Positions 53,926 to 63,217 of a stretch of 64,000 nucleotides of DNA are shown piece by piece (the stretch's first letter is position 1; the number at the start of each line of letters is the position of its first letter). The DNA comes from Flavobacteriaceae bacterium. Its GTDB lineage: Bacteria; Bacteroidota; Bacteroidia; Flavobacteriales; Weeksellaceae. Below the pieces are notes generated by a model that saw nothing but the letters and a program-made list of their open reading frames with translations, did not search any database and was not told the DNA's origin. A program made the position numbers and the translations under genes. The DNA lies in NCBI GenBank assembly GCA_018260565.1, contig JAGLAZ010000003.1:41540-105539 (forward strand), written 5' to 3'.

Positions 53926-56042
53926 TATTTTACGATTTTAATCTCCTTTATAAGCCTTTGTGCGTTGGCAAACTTATCCATGATAAAAAGGATGTAGCGT
54001 GTATCTACCATGATATTTCTTGAAAATTTTGGGTCATAATTTATATCGGACATGGTACCTTCCCATTGTCTATCAAAATTTAACCCTAGTAAATTACCAT
54101 ATGCATCTAGAGCCGGACTCCCAGAATTACCTCCGGTGGTATGATTCGTAGCCGTAAAGCAAAGTGGTACATCTCCTGACTTATCTACATACATTCCAAA
54201 ATTTTTATTTTTATAGAGTGTTACAAGATTTTTAGGAACATCAAATTCATAATCGCCAGGAATATATTTATGCATTACACCTTTTAAGTAGGTTTGGTAT
54301 CCATAGTAAACACCATCTCTAGGATTGCTACCTTTTATCTGGCCATAGGTTACCCTAAGCGTAGAATTGGCATCTGGAAAAAATGGTCTTTTAGAATCAG
54401 CCTGCATCATCTGCGCCATATAGTTTTTTTGAAGAGCGGAAATTTTTGAGTTTTCTGTCTTTAGCTGAGTATTAATTGCAATTTCAAATTCTTTCTGTAA
54501 ATTATTATAAAGAAGAATGAAAGGATCTTTCTCCACTGCAATTTGTAAATTTTCTGGATCTTGAAAGGTTTTTTCTGACTTTTTAGGATCTAGTTTATTG
54601 ATGATACTTGATTTATAATATTCTGAAATTTTAGATATCGAAACATTTTCATCCGCAAACCCTTTTAGGCTATTTAAAGGTTTATTTTTAGGTTTGGTAG
54701 CAATAATATTTAGAAGTTTTGCTGTGACGCGTGCATCTAATTCAGCATCGTAATCATCTAAAAAAGAAGATAATCTTGTTTTAAATTGATTAATTTTTTC
54801 CATTGTCATCTTCCCATCTGCTTTTTCAATTAAAAAATTAGAATACATTCCGGCAAGGTTTAGGCTTTCTGAATTACGAAGCAATTCATTGTAATACGCA
54901 TCATACTCTACCAAACCGCTGTTTGTTTTAATAATAGAATTTAATTGATTAATTGTTTCAGCAATTTCAGGTTTCTGAGAAATTAATTTTTGCTCATACT
55001 CAGCGCGATTTTGTACTGCATAGGATTTTTGTAAGCCCTCCACTTCTCCTTTCCATTTTTTCCAATAATTGGCTACTGAAGCAAATTTAGATGCATATTT
55101 TATTCGCGTAGCAGGATCTTGACGCATTTTTTCGTCTAATATTTTAAGAGATGCCTCGCGCATTTCTATCATGGCAGGATCTTTTACATTCATTACCTGC
55201 TCTATAGCCGCAGAAGTAAGGTATTCTGTGGTACGGCCCGGAAATCGATAAACCAGCGTAAAATCATTTTCCTTAATCCCTTTGATGGATACGGGTAGAC
55301 TGTTTTTAGGTTTGTACGGGACATTATCTGGGGCATACTCCGCTGGCTCATTATTTCTATTAGCATAAATTCTAAATAAGGAAAAATCACCTGTGTGTCT
55401 AGGCCATACCCAATTGTCTGTATCAGAACCAAATTTCCCTATGCTTTGCGGCGGTGCGCCTACCAGGCGTATATCCTTATAGGTTTCCATAGTAAAAGCG
55501 TAGTATTGATTCCCATAATACATCGGTTTAACGACTAAGGATTGATATGGTTTTAATTTGTATTTATTTTGAAGTAAGACTTCGTTTTCCTTCAGTTTAG
55601 CTGAAAAAGATTCGCCTTTTAGTCCATCTGTCCCGGCGAGCATTGTTGCTGTTACATCTTGAACATCAATAACAAAATCTACCACCATTCCTGGATTAGG
55701 GAGTTCATCTTTGCTTTCTTTGGCCCAGAAACCATTTGTTAATAAATCATTGGAAACAGAAGAGTGCTTTTGGATAGCACCATATCCACAATGGTGATTC
55801 GTAAGGATTAAGGACTGGTTTGATATTATTTCTCCTGTGCAGCCTTTATTAAACTGTATAACGGCATCTTTTATACTTGGTTTTTTGGTACTAAAAATAT
55901 CTTCGCTAGATATCTTCATTCCCATGGATTTCATTTCTTTCTCATTAAGTTTGGTAGGAAGCCACATACCCCCATATTGCTGTGCGTGATTGGTACCAAA
56001 TGCTGCTAGTAAAATTACAGCTCCAGCGTATACTTTATTCAT
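53925..56042 (-). CDS. S46 family dipeptidyl peptidase, DPP11 type
   Basis: A 705-residue exported serine peptidase. Signal peptide with cleavage after NHAQ near 21. Catalytic His84 (TNHHCGY) and Ser640 (GGNSGSP). The residue 18 after the Ser is Arg (LNFDRQWEG), as in DPP11 (Ser655/Arg673 of P. gingivalis), not Gly as in DPP7; DPP11 takes N-terminal dipeptides with Asp or Glu second. It could supply acidic dipeptides. Coupled to cinA. Confidence 0.92.
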   Translation of the reverse strand: MNKVYAGAVILLAAFGTNHAQQYGGMWLPTKLNEKEMKSMGMKISSEDIFSTKKPSIKDAVIQFNKGCTGEIISNQSLILTNHHCGYGAIQKHSSVSNDLLTNGFWAKESKDELPNPGMVVDFVIDVQDVTATMLAGTDGLKGESFSAKLKENEVLLQNKYKLKPYQSLVVKPMYYGNQYYAFTMETYKDIRLVGAPPQSIGKFGSDTDNWVWPRHTGDFSLFRIYANRNNEPAEYAPDNVPYKPKNSLPVSIKGIKENDFTLVYRFPGRTTEYLTSAAIEQVMNVKDPAMIEMREASLKILDEKMRQDPATRIKYASKFASVANYWKKWKGEVEGLQKSYAVQNRAEYEQKLISQKPEIAETINQLNSIIKTNSGLVEYDAYYNELLRNSESLNLAGMYSNFLIEKADGKMTMEKINQFKTRLSSFLDDYDAELDARVTAKLLNIIATKPKNKPLNSLKGFADENVSISKISEYYKSSIINKLDPKKSEKTFQDPENLQIAVEKDPFILLYNNLQKEFEIAINTQLKTENSKISALQKNYMAQMMQADSKRPFFPDANSTLRVTYGQIKGSNPRDGVYYGYQTYLKGVMHKYIPGDYEFDVPKNLVTLYKNKNFGMYVDKSGDVPLCFTATNHTTGGNSGSPALDAYGNLLGLNFDRQWEGTMSDINYDPKFSRNIMVDTRYILFIMDKFANAQRLIKEIKIVK

Positions 56043-56144
56043 TGTAAAAATTTGAGATAAAGATAAAAATTCAAAAATGGAATAAATGCTTATAATCTGA
56101 TTAAAATTCTCTTGTATATTCTCATTTGTACCTATATTTACCTA

Positions 56145-56152
56145 TAAATTTG
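56145..56152 (+). promoter_or_regulatory. -7 promoter element, probably leaderless
   Basis: TAAATTTG ends 5 bases before the next ATG. A TTTG 16 bases upstream may be the -33 element. Confidence 0.6.
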
Positions 56153-56157
56153 TAACA

Positions 56158-56625
56158 ATGGATTCTAAATCAACAGACCGATTACAGCGCTATGCCTATG
56201 ATGAGTATACCGTAGTAGTTAATTTTGAAACATTCGAGGATGTACTTGCTTACCAGCAAGAATTTAATGGAGAGCTTGTAGAAGTGGGATTTTTAGATGG
56301 CAGCGATAATCCAATGCCGGATGACAGTGCCCAACTTTTAGCTAATAAAAGAACTTTCTCAGTGAGTTTACCTCCAGAGTATAGCGTGATTTATAGTGAT
56401 GATGAGCGTTTCCAAGAATATTCTCAGGAGGCACTCGTAGCCCTGAAGAAACTGGACAACGACATGGCTCCAGAGGATATTCTTGCAGACCAAAATATCG
56501 CAACTGGAGACCGAATTATTATTCTTAAAGATGGTGAGTTAAATACAGTAAGTACTCGCGAACGAATAAAATATTTAATGCGAGGTAATGTATATGAACT
56601 TGCTGTTAAGGTTCAAAACACATAA
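56158..56625 (+). CDS. Acidic protein, unknown function
   Basis: A 155-residue soluble acidic protein starting MDSKSTDRLQRYAYDEYTVVV. No signal peptide, cysteine cluster or known motif. The first half is alternating beta strands and acidic loops; the second half has helices. Single gene between divergent and convergent neighbours; it ends at a strong terminator. I do not recognise the family. Confidence 0.7.
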   Translation: MDSKSTDRLQRYAYDEYTVVVNFETFEDVLAYQQEFNGELVEVGFLDGSDNPMPDDSAQLLANKRTFSVSLPPEYSVIYSDDERFQEYSQEALVALKKLDNDMAPEDILADQNIATGDRIIILKDGELNTVSTRERIKYLMRGNVYELAVKVQNT

Positions 56626-56655
56626 AAAAAGAGGCTTTTATTAGCCTCTTTTTTA
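56624..56655. terminator. Bidirectional terminator
   Basis: AAAAGAGGCT/AGCCTCTTTT stem around TTTATT with A and T tracts on both sides; serves both converging genes. Confidence 0.88.
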
Positions 56656-57441
56656 TCCTTTTTTTAGATTTCGAAAAACTTCCTCCATTTTTTCGTTCTC
56701 TTCTCGTACCAAATCATCATCTACGAGGATTTTACCACTATGCTCATCAAAAATTAACTTTTTTCGGTGAGAAATTTCCATCTGTCTTTGTGGAGGTATA
56801 GTAAAGAAAGATCCTTTAGGCGCACCTCTCTCTAATCCCACAACTGCAAGACCATTAGGTGATCCTGAGCGTATTCTGTGGTATTTAGCTAAAGTTTTAT
56901 CGTCAATTTTTTTTGCATATTCCGCAGAAAGATCACTTAAAACATTTTCCTCATTTTTAGTTTCTTCAATTAAGGTATCGAGTTCGCTTTTCTTATGAGT
57001 TAGATGGCTATTTTTTTCTTCAATAACCTTTTTTAGTTCATTGTGTTTTTCTTCTACCCCTTCTGATTTTAAAGCTATTTCTTTAATTTTTTTCTCAGCT
57101 GAAGTTACTGTAAGCTCCTGATATTCAATCTCTTTGGATAAAGATTCAAATTCTTTATTATTTCTAACGCTGTCTTGCTGTGATTTATACTTTTCAATAT
57201 TTTTTTGTGCATTAGCAATTTCTTCCTTATATGCCTTTAATTCTAAAGAATATTTCTTTGCATCCGCTTTAATATTTTCTGATCTTTTTTCTAATCCAGC
57301 GATTTCACTTTCTAGATCTTCCACTTCCATCGGGAGTTCACCTCTGGTATTGCGGATATCATCCAAAAGGGTATCAATTAGCTGAAGATCATATAACGCG
57401 CGAAGTTTTTCTTCTACATTGGTATCGTGGGTAATGCTCAT
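56653..57441 (-). CDS. Coiled-coil protein with a cysteine-less zinc-ribbon remnant
   Basis: A 262-residue protein. A long coiled coil (about residues 8-180) is followed by the region that in relatives holds a C4 zinc ribbon (CxxC ... CxHCGRIL). Here all four cysteines are replaced: GAPKGSFFTIPPQRQ and DEHSGKILV occur where CGGC and CEHCGRIL would be. The fold may be kept without zinc. Relatives bind DNA or flagellar/chromatin partners; role unknown. It follows the Nif3 gene by 12 bases. Confidence 0.85.
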   Translation of the reverse strand: MSITHDTNVEEKLRALYDLQLIDTLLDDIRNTRGELPMEVEDLESEIAGLEKRSENIKADAKKYSLELKAYKEEIANAQKNIEKYKSQQDSVRNNKEFESLSKEIEYQELTVTSAEKKIKEIALKSEGVEEKHNELKKVIEEKNSHLTHKKSELDTLIEETKNEENVLSDLSAEYAKKIDDKTLAKYHRIRSGSPNGLAVVGLERGAPKGSFFTIPPQRQMEISHRKKLIFDEHSGKILVDDDLVREENEKMEEVFRNLKKG

Positions 57442-57453
57442 AAATATATTAAA

Positions 57454-58548
57454 TTAGTAATAAAAAACAGGAGATATTTCTGTTTCAGATTTTAAAAATA
57501 CAAAGTTAGGTAAATTTTCTTTTAAACATTGATATATTCCTTCCACCGCAAAGCGCTCTGTTTCCAGATGTCCAGCGTCTACCAAAAGTAATTTTTCCTG
57601 CGCAGTTAGGAAATCGTGATACTTCAAATCTCCAGTAATATATGCATCTACTCCTAAGGATATTGCTTGACCTAAGGCACTACCTCCGCTTCCGCCAAGA
57701 ATAGCAACAGTTTCTATCATCGTATTCATTTGTTTGGAATGCCGCAAATATTTTATTTCTAATTTTTCTTTGATAAAATCGAGGAACTCAATTGCATTCA
57801 TTGGGCTTTCAAAACTGCCAATGCTCCCTAATCCCTCATGCTGATTCTCATTGAGTAATGGAAGGATTTCGTGGGCTACTTCTTCATAAAAACCAATGTC
57901 CCGTACTTTATTTAATGCATTTTTAGCAATGGATTTTGGAATAGTTACTGTTATTTTTTCCTCCTTTATAGTGTGGACCTGGTTAAGAATACCATACTTA
58001 GGATTTGCATCTCCAATAGGTTTAAATCTGCCATCACCACTTTGTGAAAATGAACAGTTTTCATAATCTCCTAAAGCGCCTGCCCCAGCATCTGCTAAAA
58101 CATTCCTTACTTCCTGTGCCCGTTCTCTGGGGGCATAAACATTCAGCTGAACTAAATCCTTTTGGTTCGGTATTAAGGGTTTGATGTTTTGAAGTCCTAA
58201 ATATTGAGCCATTAAATAATTAAGCCCTTTAGGATGTTTATCCCAAGCAGTATGTATTGCTATAACGGATATTCCATTTTCAATGCATGAAATAATAATA
58301 TCGTCCGGATATTTACTAGAGTGGAGGTTTTTTTTATCATTAAACCAAATTGGGTGAAAGCAAATAATCACATTTGCGTTTCTTTTCACACTTTCTTTAA
58401 TGCTCTTGTATGTAACGTCATGACAAATCATAACAGAAGAGACTTCTTTTTCTAACCTCCCAAATAATAATCCGACGTTATCAAAAAATTCTGCTCTATA
58501 GAAGGGAATTACTTGTTGAATTTCGTTTAGTAAATCAGATATTTTCAT
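57454..58548 (-). CDS. Nif3-like dinuclear metal protein
   Basis: A 364-residue Nif3/YbgI/YqfO family protein with the usual CutA-like insert (about residues 130-230). Metal-site segments are FHPIWF, HTAWD, GDLKYHDF and DAGHLETE. The first His of the common HHP is Phe here, as I believe is usual in flavobacteria. Called GTP cyclohydrolase type 2 in databases, but its true reaction is not settled. Confidence 0.88.
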   Translation of the reverse strand: MKISDLLNEIQQVIPFYRAEFFDNVGLLFGRLEKEVSSVMICHDVTYKSIKESVKRNANVIICFHPIWFNDKKNLHSSKYPDDIIISCIENGISVIAIHTAWDKHPKGLNYLMAQYLGLQNIKPLIPNQKDLVQLNVYAPRERAQEVRNVLADAGAGALGDYENCSFSQSGDGRFKPIGDANPKYGILNQVHTIKEEKITVTIPKSIAKNALNKVRDIGFYEEVAHEILPLLNENQHEGLGSIGSFESPMNAIEFLDFIKEKLEIKYLRHSKQMNTMIETVAILGGSGGSALGQAISLGVDAYITGDLKYHDFLTAQEKLLLVDAGHLETERFAVEGIYQCLKENLPNFVFLKSETEISPVFYY

Positions 58549-58550
58549 AT

Positions 58551-58582
58551 AAAAAAATTGGCCGACTAATGCCGGCCAAAAT
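58551..58582 (-). terminator. Terminator of the large T9SS gene
   Basis: TTGGCCGGC/GTCGGCCAA-type stem followed by seven T on the minus strand, just after the large gene's stop. Confidence 0.8.
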
Positions 58583-58585
58583 TAC

Positions 58586-61500
58586 TTATTGTTTTAAAAT
58601 CTTAAAGCATCTCTTTTCTCCATTTTTATGGATTATTTGAAGAATGTAAGCGCCAGACGATAAGGTTTCCAAATTAACCTTATTTTCAGGGCTTTGGATA
58701 GTCTTTAACAGTCTTCCTGATAAGTCTATTACATGAATAGTACTTATATCCTTAGCATTTTTAATATTAATAACATCTCTAAATGGATTTGGATAAATTA
58801 CTATTCCATCATGATTTTCAATCTGCGGTGATTGGGTTCCTAAAGCTACATTTACTGTAAGTGCTATATCATCTACATATAAGTTAAATTGATTTGAATT
58901 ACTAAAACAATTAAACCCAAGATAATAAATTCCACTGGTGGTAGGTGTAAAGATATAGGTTCCCGTCTGAGGTGTAGTTTGACTGACATTAGTAAGACTA
59001 ATAATATCAGTGGTCATTCCCGCAACTGTATTGGCTGTACCATAAGACACCTTCAATTTTTCAATATATGAAGATGAACTTGCTCCATATCTAAATTGTA
59101 ATTTGTATGCAACACCAGCCTCCAACTGAATAGGGCTTGTAAAGAACCAAGTATTTGCAGCACTTGAGGCAGAGTAATTATAAACTAGGGTATTACTCGT
59201 GAATCCATTTCCAGGATTATTTTGAGTGACCCAATTATTACCAGAACCTGCATTAAAATTGGAAGTACACGGTGGCATTCCCGGAATTGTAGCGGATTCA
59301 AAATTTTGATTATAAGGTACTCCGGATACGCCACAGAAGGTAGTTACCAAGAAATTAGATATAGACCAATCTCCTGGAGTATTCCCACTACAAACAGCCC
59401 GAACATAAATGCGATAGCTAGTTCCTGGAGTAAGGCCAGATACGACAGTACTTGTACCTAAAACATTACTTACTGTAGGCGCGGTGCTACTTGTTGGAAG
59501 CGCTGTTCCTGAAGTTACATACACGTCATAAGAGGCAGGTGTAGGTGTAGTGGCTGCCCAAGATACTGTGAATGCACTAGCAGCAATGTCACTTACCACC
59601 ACATTAGTAGGGGTAGGGCATGTAGATGCTACATTTACTTGAATATCATCTAAAAACAATTTAGATTGTGCAGGATCAGATATACAGTGATATCCAAGAT
59701 AGTATACGCCTGTACTAGGTACTGTAAAGTCTACTGAAGCATAATTAAGATCAGCGTTATAGATCGCTGGATGATTAATAATTAAAGTACTCATAGCAGC
59801 TGGATTACTGGCATTACCTACTTTTACCTCCATTTCTTCTAAATATGAGGCTGAATTATTTCCATATTTATATTTCAATCTATATGTAACTCCTGCCTGT
59901 AGCTGAAGTCCTTGGGTAAATAACCAAGCATCTGCTTGAGTATTTCCAGCTGATGTATATTCTGCCACTTTTCCTGGGAAGTTAGTAGAAGGATTGGAAG
60001 ATATATTCCACTCTCCACTACCTACAGGATTTGTTTTAGCCATACATATCGGAATATTAGGAACTGTTGCAGATTCGAAATTTTCTGTATATGGAATGCT
60101 GGCATAAGAACACTGCGTAGTAACCATGATACTGGTATTAGTCCATGAACTGCTGTTAGCACCACATTTAGATCTAACCCACACATAATATTGAGTTCCA
60201 GGAGTCAGACCTATTAATGTATAAGAGGTACCTGTAATATTTACAACTTGAGCCGCAGTACTCGCTGTAGGCGCAGTAGCAGAAGTGGAGTAATATATCT
60301 CATAAGAACTAGGAGCTGGTACTGGAGCAGTCCATGAAATAAGACTAGAAGTGGTAGTAGTATTAGATGATGTAAGCTGTGATGGAGGTAGACATGAAGG
60401 GGAAAATTCCACTGCAATATCATCTACATAGATATTGAATTGATTTGCAATCGAGTAGGCATTGAATCCAAAATAAAACACACCAGAGGTAGTTGGTACA
60501 AAATCTATCGTCTCTGTTTGTGCTGTATTATTTAATAAATTAGGATAGTTGGCTAATTGGTTTGTCATACCGGCAACTGTAGCAGATGTTCCATAGGCCA
60601 CTTTAAGCTTTTCCTCAAAGAAACTAGAACTAGAAGCGTACTTGTAAGATATTCTATAAGAAGTTCCTGCAGTAAGGTTCACTCCACGAGTAAAGAACCA
60701 AGTATTAGCAGCGTTAGTAAAATTATAAAAATAGCTAAGAACATTAGAAGAAAAACCTCCGGATGTTACCATACTCGTATTCCAATTATTTCCACTACCT
60801 GCATTTAATACACTCGTACAAATAGGTAAAACGGGTGGGGATACAGAGTTAAAATTTTCATAATACGGCACATTGGCAGCAGTACATTGGGTATTAGTAG
60901 AACCCATCAATATCCATGATCCAAAACCAGAAGCACCACAATTGCTTCGTATCCATATATAATATAAGGTAGTAGGGTTGAGTCCAGTTATCGTAGTAGA
61001 AGTACCTGTAACATTGGTTACCTGTGGAACTGTACTTGCGTTCGGAGCTGTAGCTGATGTGGAATAGTATATCTGATATCCAGAAGATGGCAAAGTGGCT
61101 GGTGCTGTCCAAGATACAGATACACTAGTGGTGGTACTAGCTCCCACTACAGGTGAAATTACATCTGGACAGTTTGGAACTGGTTCATAGGTTACCTCAT
61201 CTATTTTTACAGAATTTGAAGGAGAACCTGTATGTCTTAAAGCTAATACGCTCACTCCAGCAGGTGCAGATATAGCACCGGTGGTTACCAGAACTGGTGT
61301 ATCACCTGCTGTAAAAGAAGTAATAGCCACGAATGAACTTGCTAAAGAAGGATTAGTAAGGTAACCTACCTGTATAACTCCTCCTGCAGTTGAATTTTTA
61401 ACCAACTTAAATCGTAATCTATGAGTACCAGCAGATGCATTGGATACTGGTGGCATCTTAACGGTAGCTTGAGATGAAAGAGATGAGGAATATATATAAA

Positions 61501-62803
61501 GATTTTTTGAACCCGATATTCCTGCGTCTGTTTGTACATATACTGAACCTGAAGTACCTAGTTTAACCCAACATGGAGGTAAGGTATTATTCTCAGTGGT
61601 TTCAAAGTTTTCAGTAAAAGTAGTTACCGAGCCGCATAAAGTAATAAAGGCATTTCCCGCACAGCCTGTAGATACTAATCCGGCGGCATTCGTTGCAATA
61701 ATACTAACATAATACGTTGTATTATTTGCCAAAGGAGTTGTCATGGTATAATTGGTAGCTGTGCCCACACTTACCCCATTTAGAATTTGGGTACCCCCTG
61801 GAGTTGTACCTACATTAACTTTATAATCCGTGGCACCAGCAATAGTATTCCAATAGAAAGAAGGTAAAGTACTTACACCAGCCTCGTTGTTTAGGGGCTG
61901 AGTAACTACTGGACAATCTAATCCTTTAGTAGTAAAGCTTGTACTAGTACATCCCAAACTTGTATTGGTAGCATTATAAGACGTAATGGTAACATAGTAT
62001 GTAGTAACATTTTGTAATGGTGTAGTTACATTATAGGTACTCGCATTAGTTACCACAAAGTTATTTACGATATCCGTTCCTCCAACAGTGGTCCCAATAG
62101 AAACTTTGTAGCCTGTCGCATTATTTTGAGCTACCCATGAAATACTTGGCGTTAGACTCACATTGGTAGCTCCATTACTTGGTGAAACTATTTGTGGACA
62201 TGCTAGATTTGGATTTGGTGTAAGACCAAGGAGAGTAACATTAGATTGCTCCGCCGAAAGTTCTCCTGAAGGTGGAGTGACAGGATCAGGGTTAGTACTA
62301 TCACTGATGTATCGTAAAACGGAATTAGTAGGGCCTGTAAATACGTAAAATCGATCTGAAGAACCATTATAACCGGCTTTATTTTCATCTACCGCTACCA
62401 CCAAATTATCAAGATTATTATAAGCAAATGGTGTTGCTAACGTAATAGTTACAGTACCAGCGTTATTAGTAATAGTACCGGAAAAGACTTGAGTAAGTGA
62501 ACTTAATGGGATATAATCTGTTGTGGAGGAAAATACAGTTTTGGTAGTAGTACCCATATAAACTACCCATTCGTTTGAGCTTGTTAAAGAAGCTGTAGGA
62601 GAAAGGTAAAATTTTAATCCCGTTATACTTCCAGGATTAAGAGCATTAATAGCAGACTTAGTAAAAATTTGCTGAGAGTATGTAAATCCATAAAATGAAT
62701 CAATAGGAGAACGTCCTGTCACGGTGCCAGAGCCAAGATTTATTTGGCTTTTTGGCAGAAATACACCAACTAATATTGAAAAAAAGAGTAAAATATGCTT
62801 CAT
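58586..62803 (-). CDS. Large multi-domain T9SS-secreted protein with Fn3 and jelly-roll repeats
   Basis: A 1405-residue surface or secreted protein. Signal peptide (MKHILLFFSILVG, to about 19), an N-terminal beta domain (about 25-190), two Fn3-like domains (SWVAQNNATGYKVSIGTT and SFYWNTIAGATDYKVNVGTT), then jelly-roll modules (NFE or NFN start, LEAGVAYKLQFRYG-like strand) alternating with Fn3 domains three times, and a final jelly roll. The C-terminal type A sorting domain (YPNPFRDVINIKNA to FKILKQ) targets it to the type IX secretion system. Likely adhesin or glycan/host-binding protein; ligand unknown. Confidence 0.92.
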   Translation of the reverse strand: MKHILLFFSILVGVFLPKSQINLGSGTVTGRSPIDSFYGFTYSQQIFTKSAINALNPGSITGLKFYLSPTASLTSSNEWVVYMGTTTKTVFSSTTDYIPLSSLTQVFSGTITNNAGTVTITLATPFAYNNLDNLVVAVDENKAGYNGSSDRFYVFTGPTNSVLRYISDSTNPDPVTPPSGELSAEQSNVTLLGLTPNPNLACPQIVSPSNGATNVSLTPSISWVAQNNATGYKVSIGTTVGGTDIVNNFVVTNASTYNVTTPLQNVTTYYVTITSYNATNTSLGCTSTSFTTKGLDCPVVTQPLNNEAGVSTLPSFYWNTIAGATDYKVNVGTTPGGTQILNGVSVGTATNYTMTTPLANNTTYYVSIIATNAAGLVSTGCAGNAFITLCGSVTTFTENFETTENNTLPPCWVKLGTSGSVYVQTDAGISGSKNLYIYSSSLSSQATVKMPPVSNASAGTHRLRFKLVKNSTAGGVIQVGYLTNPSLASSFVAITSFTAGDTPVLVTTGAISAPAGVSVLALRHTGSPSNSVKIDEVTYEPVPNCPDVISPVVGASTTTSVSVSWTAPATLPSSGYQIYYSTSATAPNASTVPQVTNVTGTSTTITGLNPTTLYYIWIRSNCGASGFGSWILMGSTNTQCTAANVPYYENFNSVSPPVLPICTSVLNAGSGNNWNTSMVTSGGFSSNVLSYFYNFTNAANTWFFTRGVNLTAGTSYRISYKYASSSSFFEEKLKVAYGTSATVAGMTNQLANYPNLLNNTAQTETIDFVPTTSGVFYFGFNAYSIANQFNIYVDDIAVEFSPSCLPPSQLTSSNTTTTSSLISWTAPVPAPSSYEIYYSTSATAPTASTAAQVVNITGTSYTLIGLTPGTQYYVWVRSKCGANSSSWTNTSIMVTTQCSYASIPYTENFESATVPNIPICMAKTNPVGSGEWNISSNPSTNFPGKVAEYTSAGNTQADAWLFTQGLQLQAGVTYRLKYKYGNNSASYLEEMEVKVGNASNPAAMSTLIINHPAIYNADLNYASVDFTVPSTGVYYLGYHCISDPAQSKLFLDDIQVNVASTCPTPTNVVVSDIAASAFTVSWAATTPTPASYDVYVTSGTALPTSSTAPTVSNVLGTSTVVSGLTPGTSYRIYVRAVCSGNTPGDWSISNFLVTTFCGVSGVPYNQNFESATIPGMPPCTSNFNAGSGNNWVTQNNPGNGFTSNTLVYNYSASSAANTWFFTSPIQLEAGVAYKLQFRYGASSSSYIEKLKVSYGTANTVAGMTTDIISLTNVSQTTPQTGTYIFTPTTSGIYYLGFNCFSNSNQFNLYVDDIALTVNVALGTQSPQIENHDGIVIYPNPFRDVINIKNAKDISTIHVIDLSGRLLKTIQSPENKVNLETLSSGAYILQIIHKNGEKRCFKILKQ

Positions 62804-63097
62804 TAGAAAAATTATTTAATATTTAACGAAGATATAAAATAATTTTTTGGCAAATCATTTTGATTAATTTATAAATTAATTTTATCGAATCTACTTGGTA
62901 CAAAAATTTTATTCCAAATAATATTTTAAGTTTACCTTTTTAGTTAATATAACTTTATTCACAAATAATTAGCATTCAGGTATAATTAATAGAATATAAA
63001 GGATATAGAGAATTTAAATTCCTTATTATCTTATTTAAATTGATGTAGGTATTTCCCTCAAAGAATGACTCAAACCTCTTATTTTTCTACTTTAAAA
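62804..63097. other. AT-rich intergenic region upstream of the T9SS gene
   Basis: No open frame. A near-consensus -7 (TATCTTCG at 62827-62834, minus strand) may start the large T9SS gene. Otherwise nothing that I can support. Confidence 0.4.
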
Positions 63098-63136
63098 GTA
63101 AAAAAAATTTAGGGTTAAAAATCTTTCAACCCTAAT
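63098..63136 (-). terminator. Terminator of the nitronate monooxygenase-like gene
   Basis: TTAGGGTT/AACCCTAA stem around an 11-base loop, followed by eight T on the minus strand. Confidence 0.7.
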
Positions 63137-63217
63137 CTATTCCTAAATACCGGCGCTTATAAAAGAATTATATAAAGGTGTAGCAAGGTTTATAATTCTT
63201 ATTTTATTTTAAATGAA

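Noticed and set aside
57454..58548. FHP in place of HHP in the Nif3 protein as a damaged active site
   Set aside because: I believe this replacement is common in flavobacterial Nif3 proteins, so it is not a sign of decay here.
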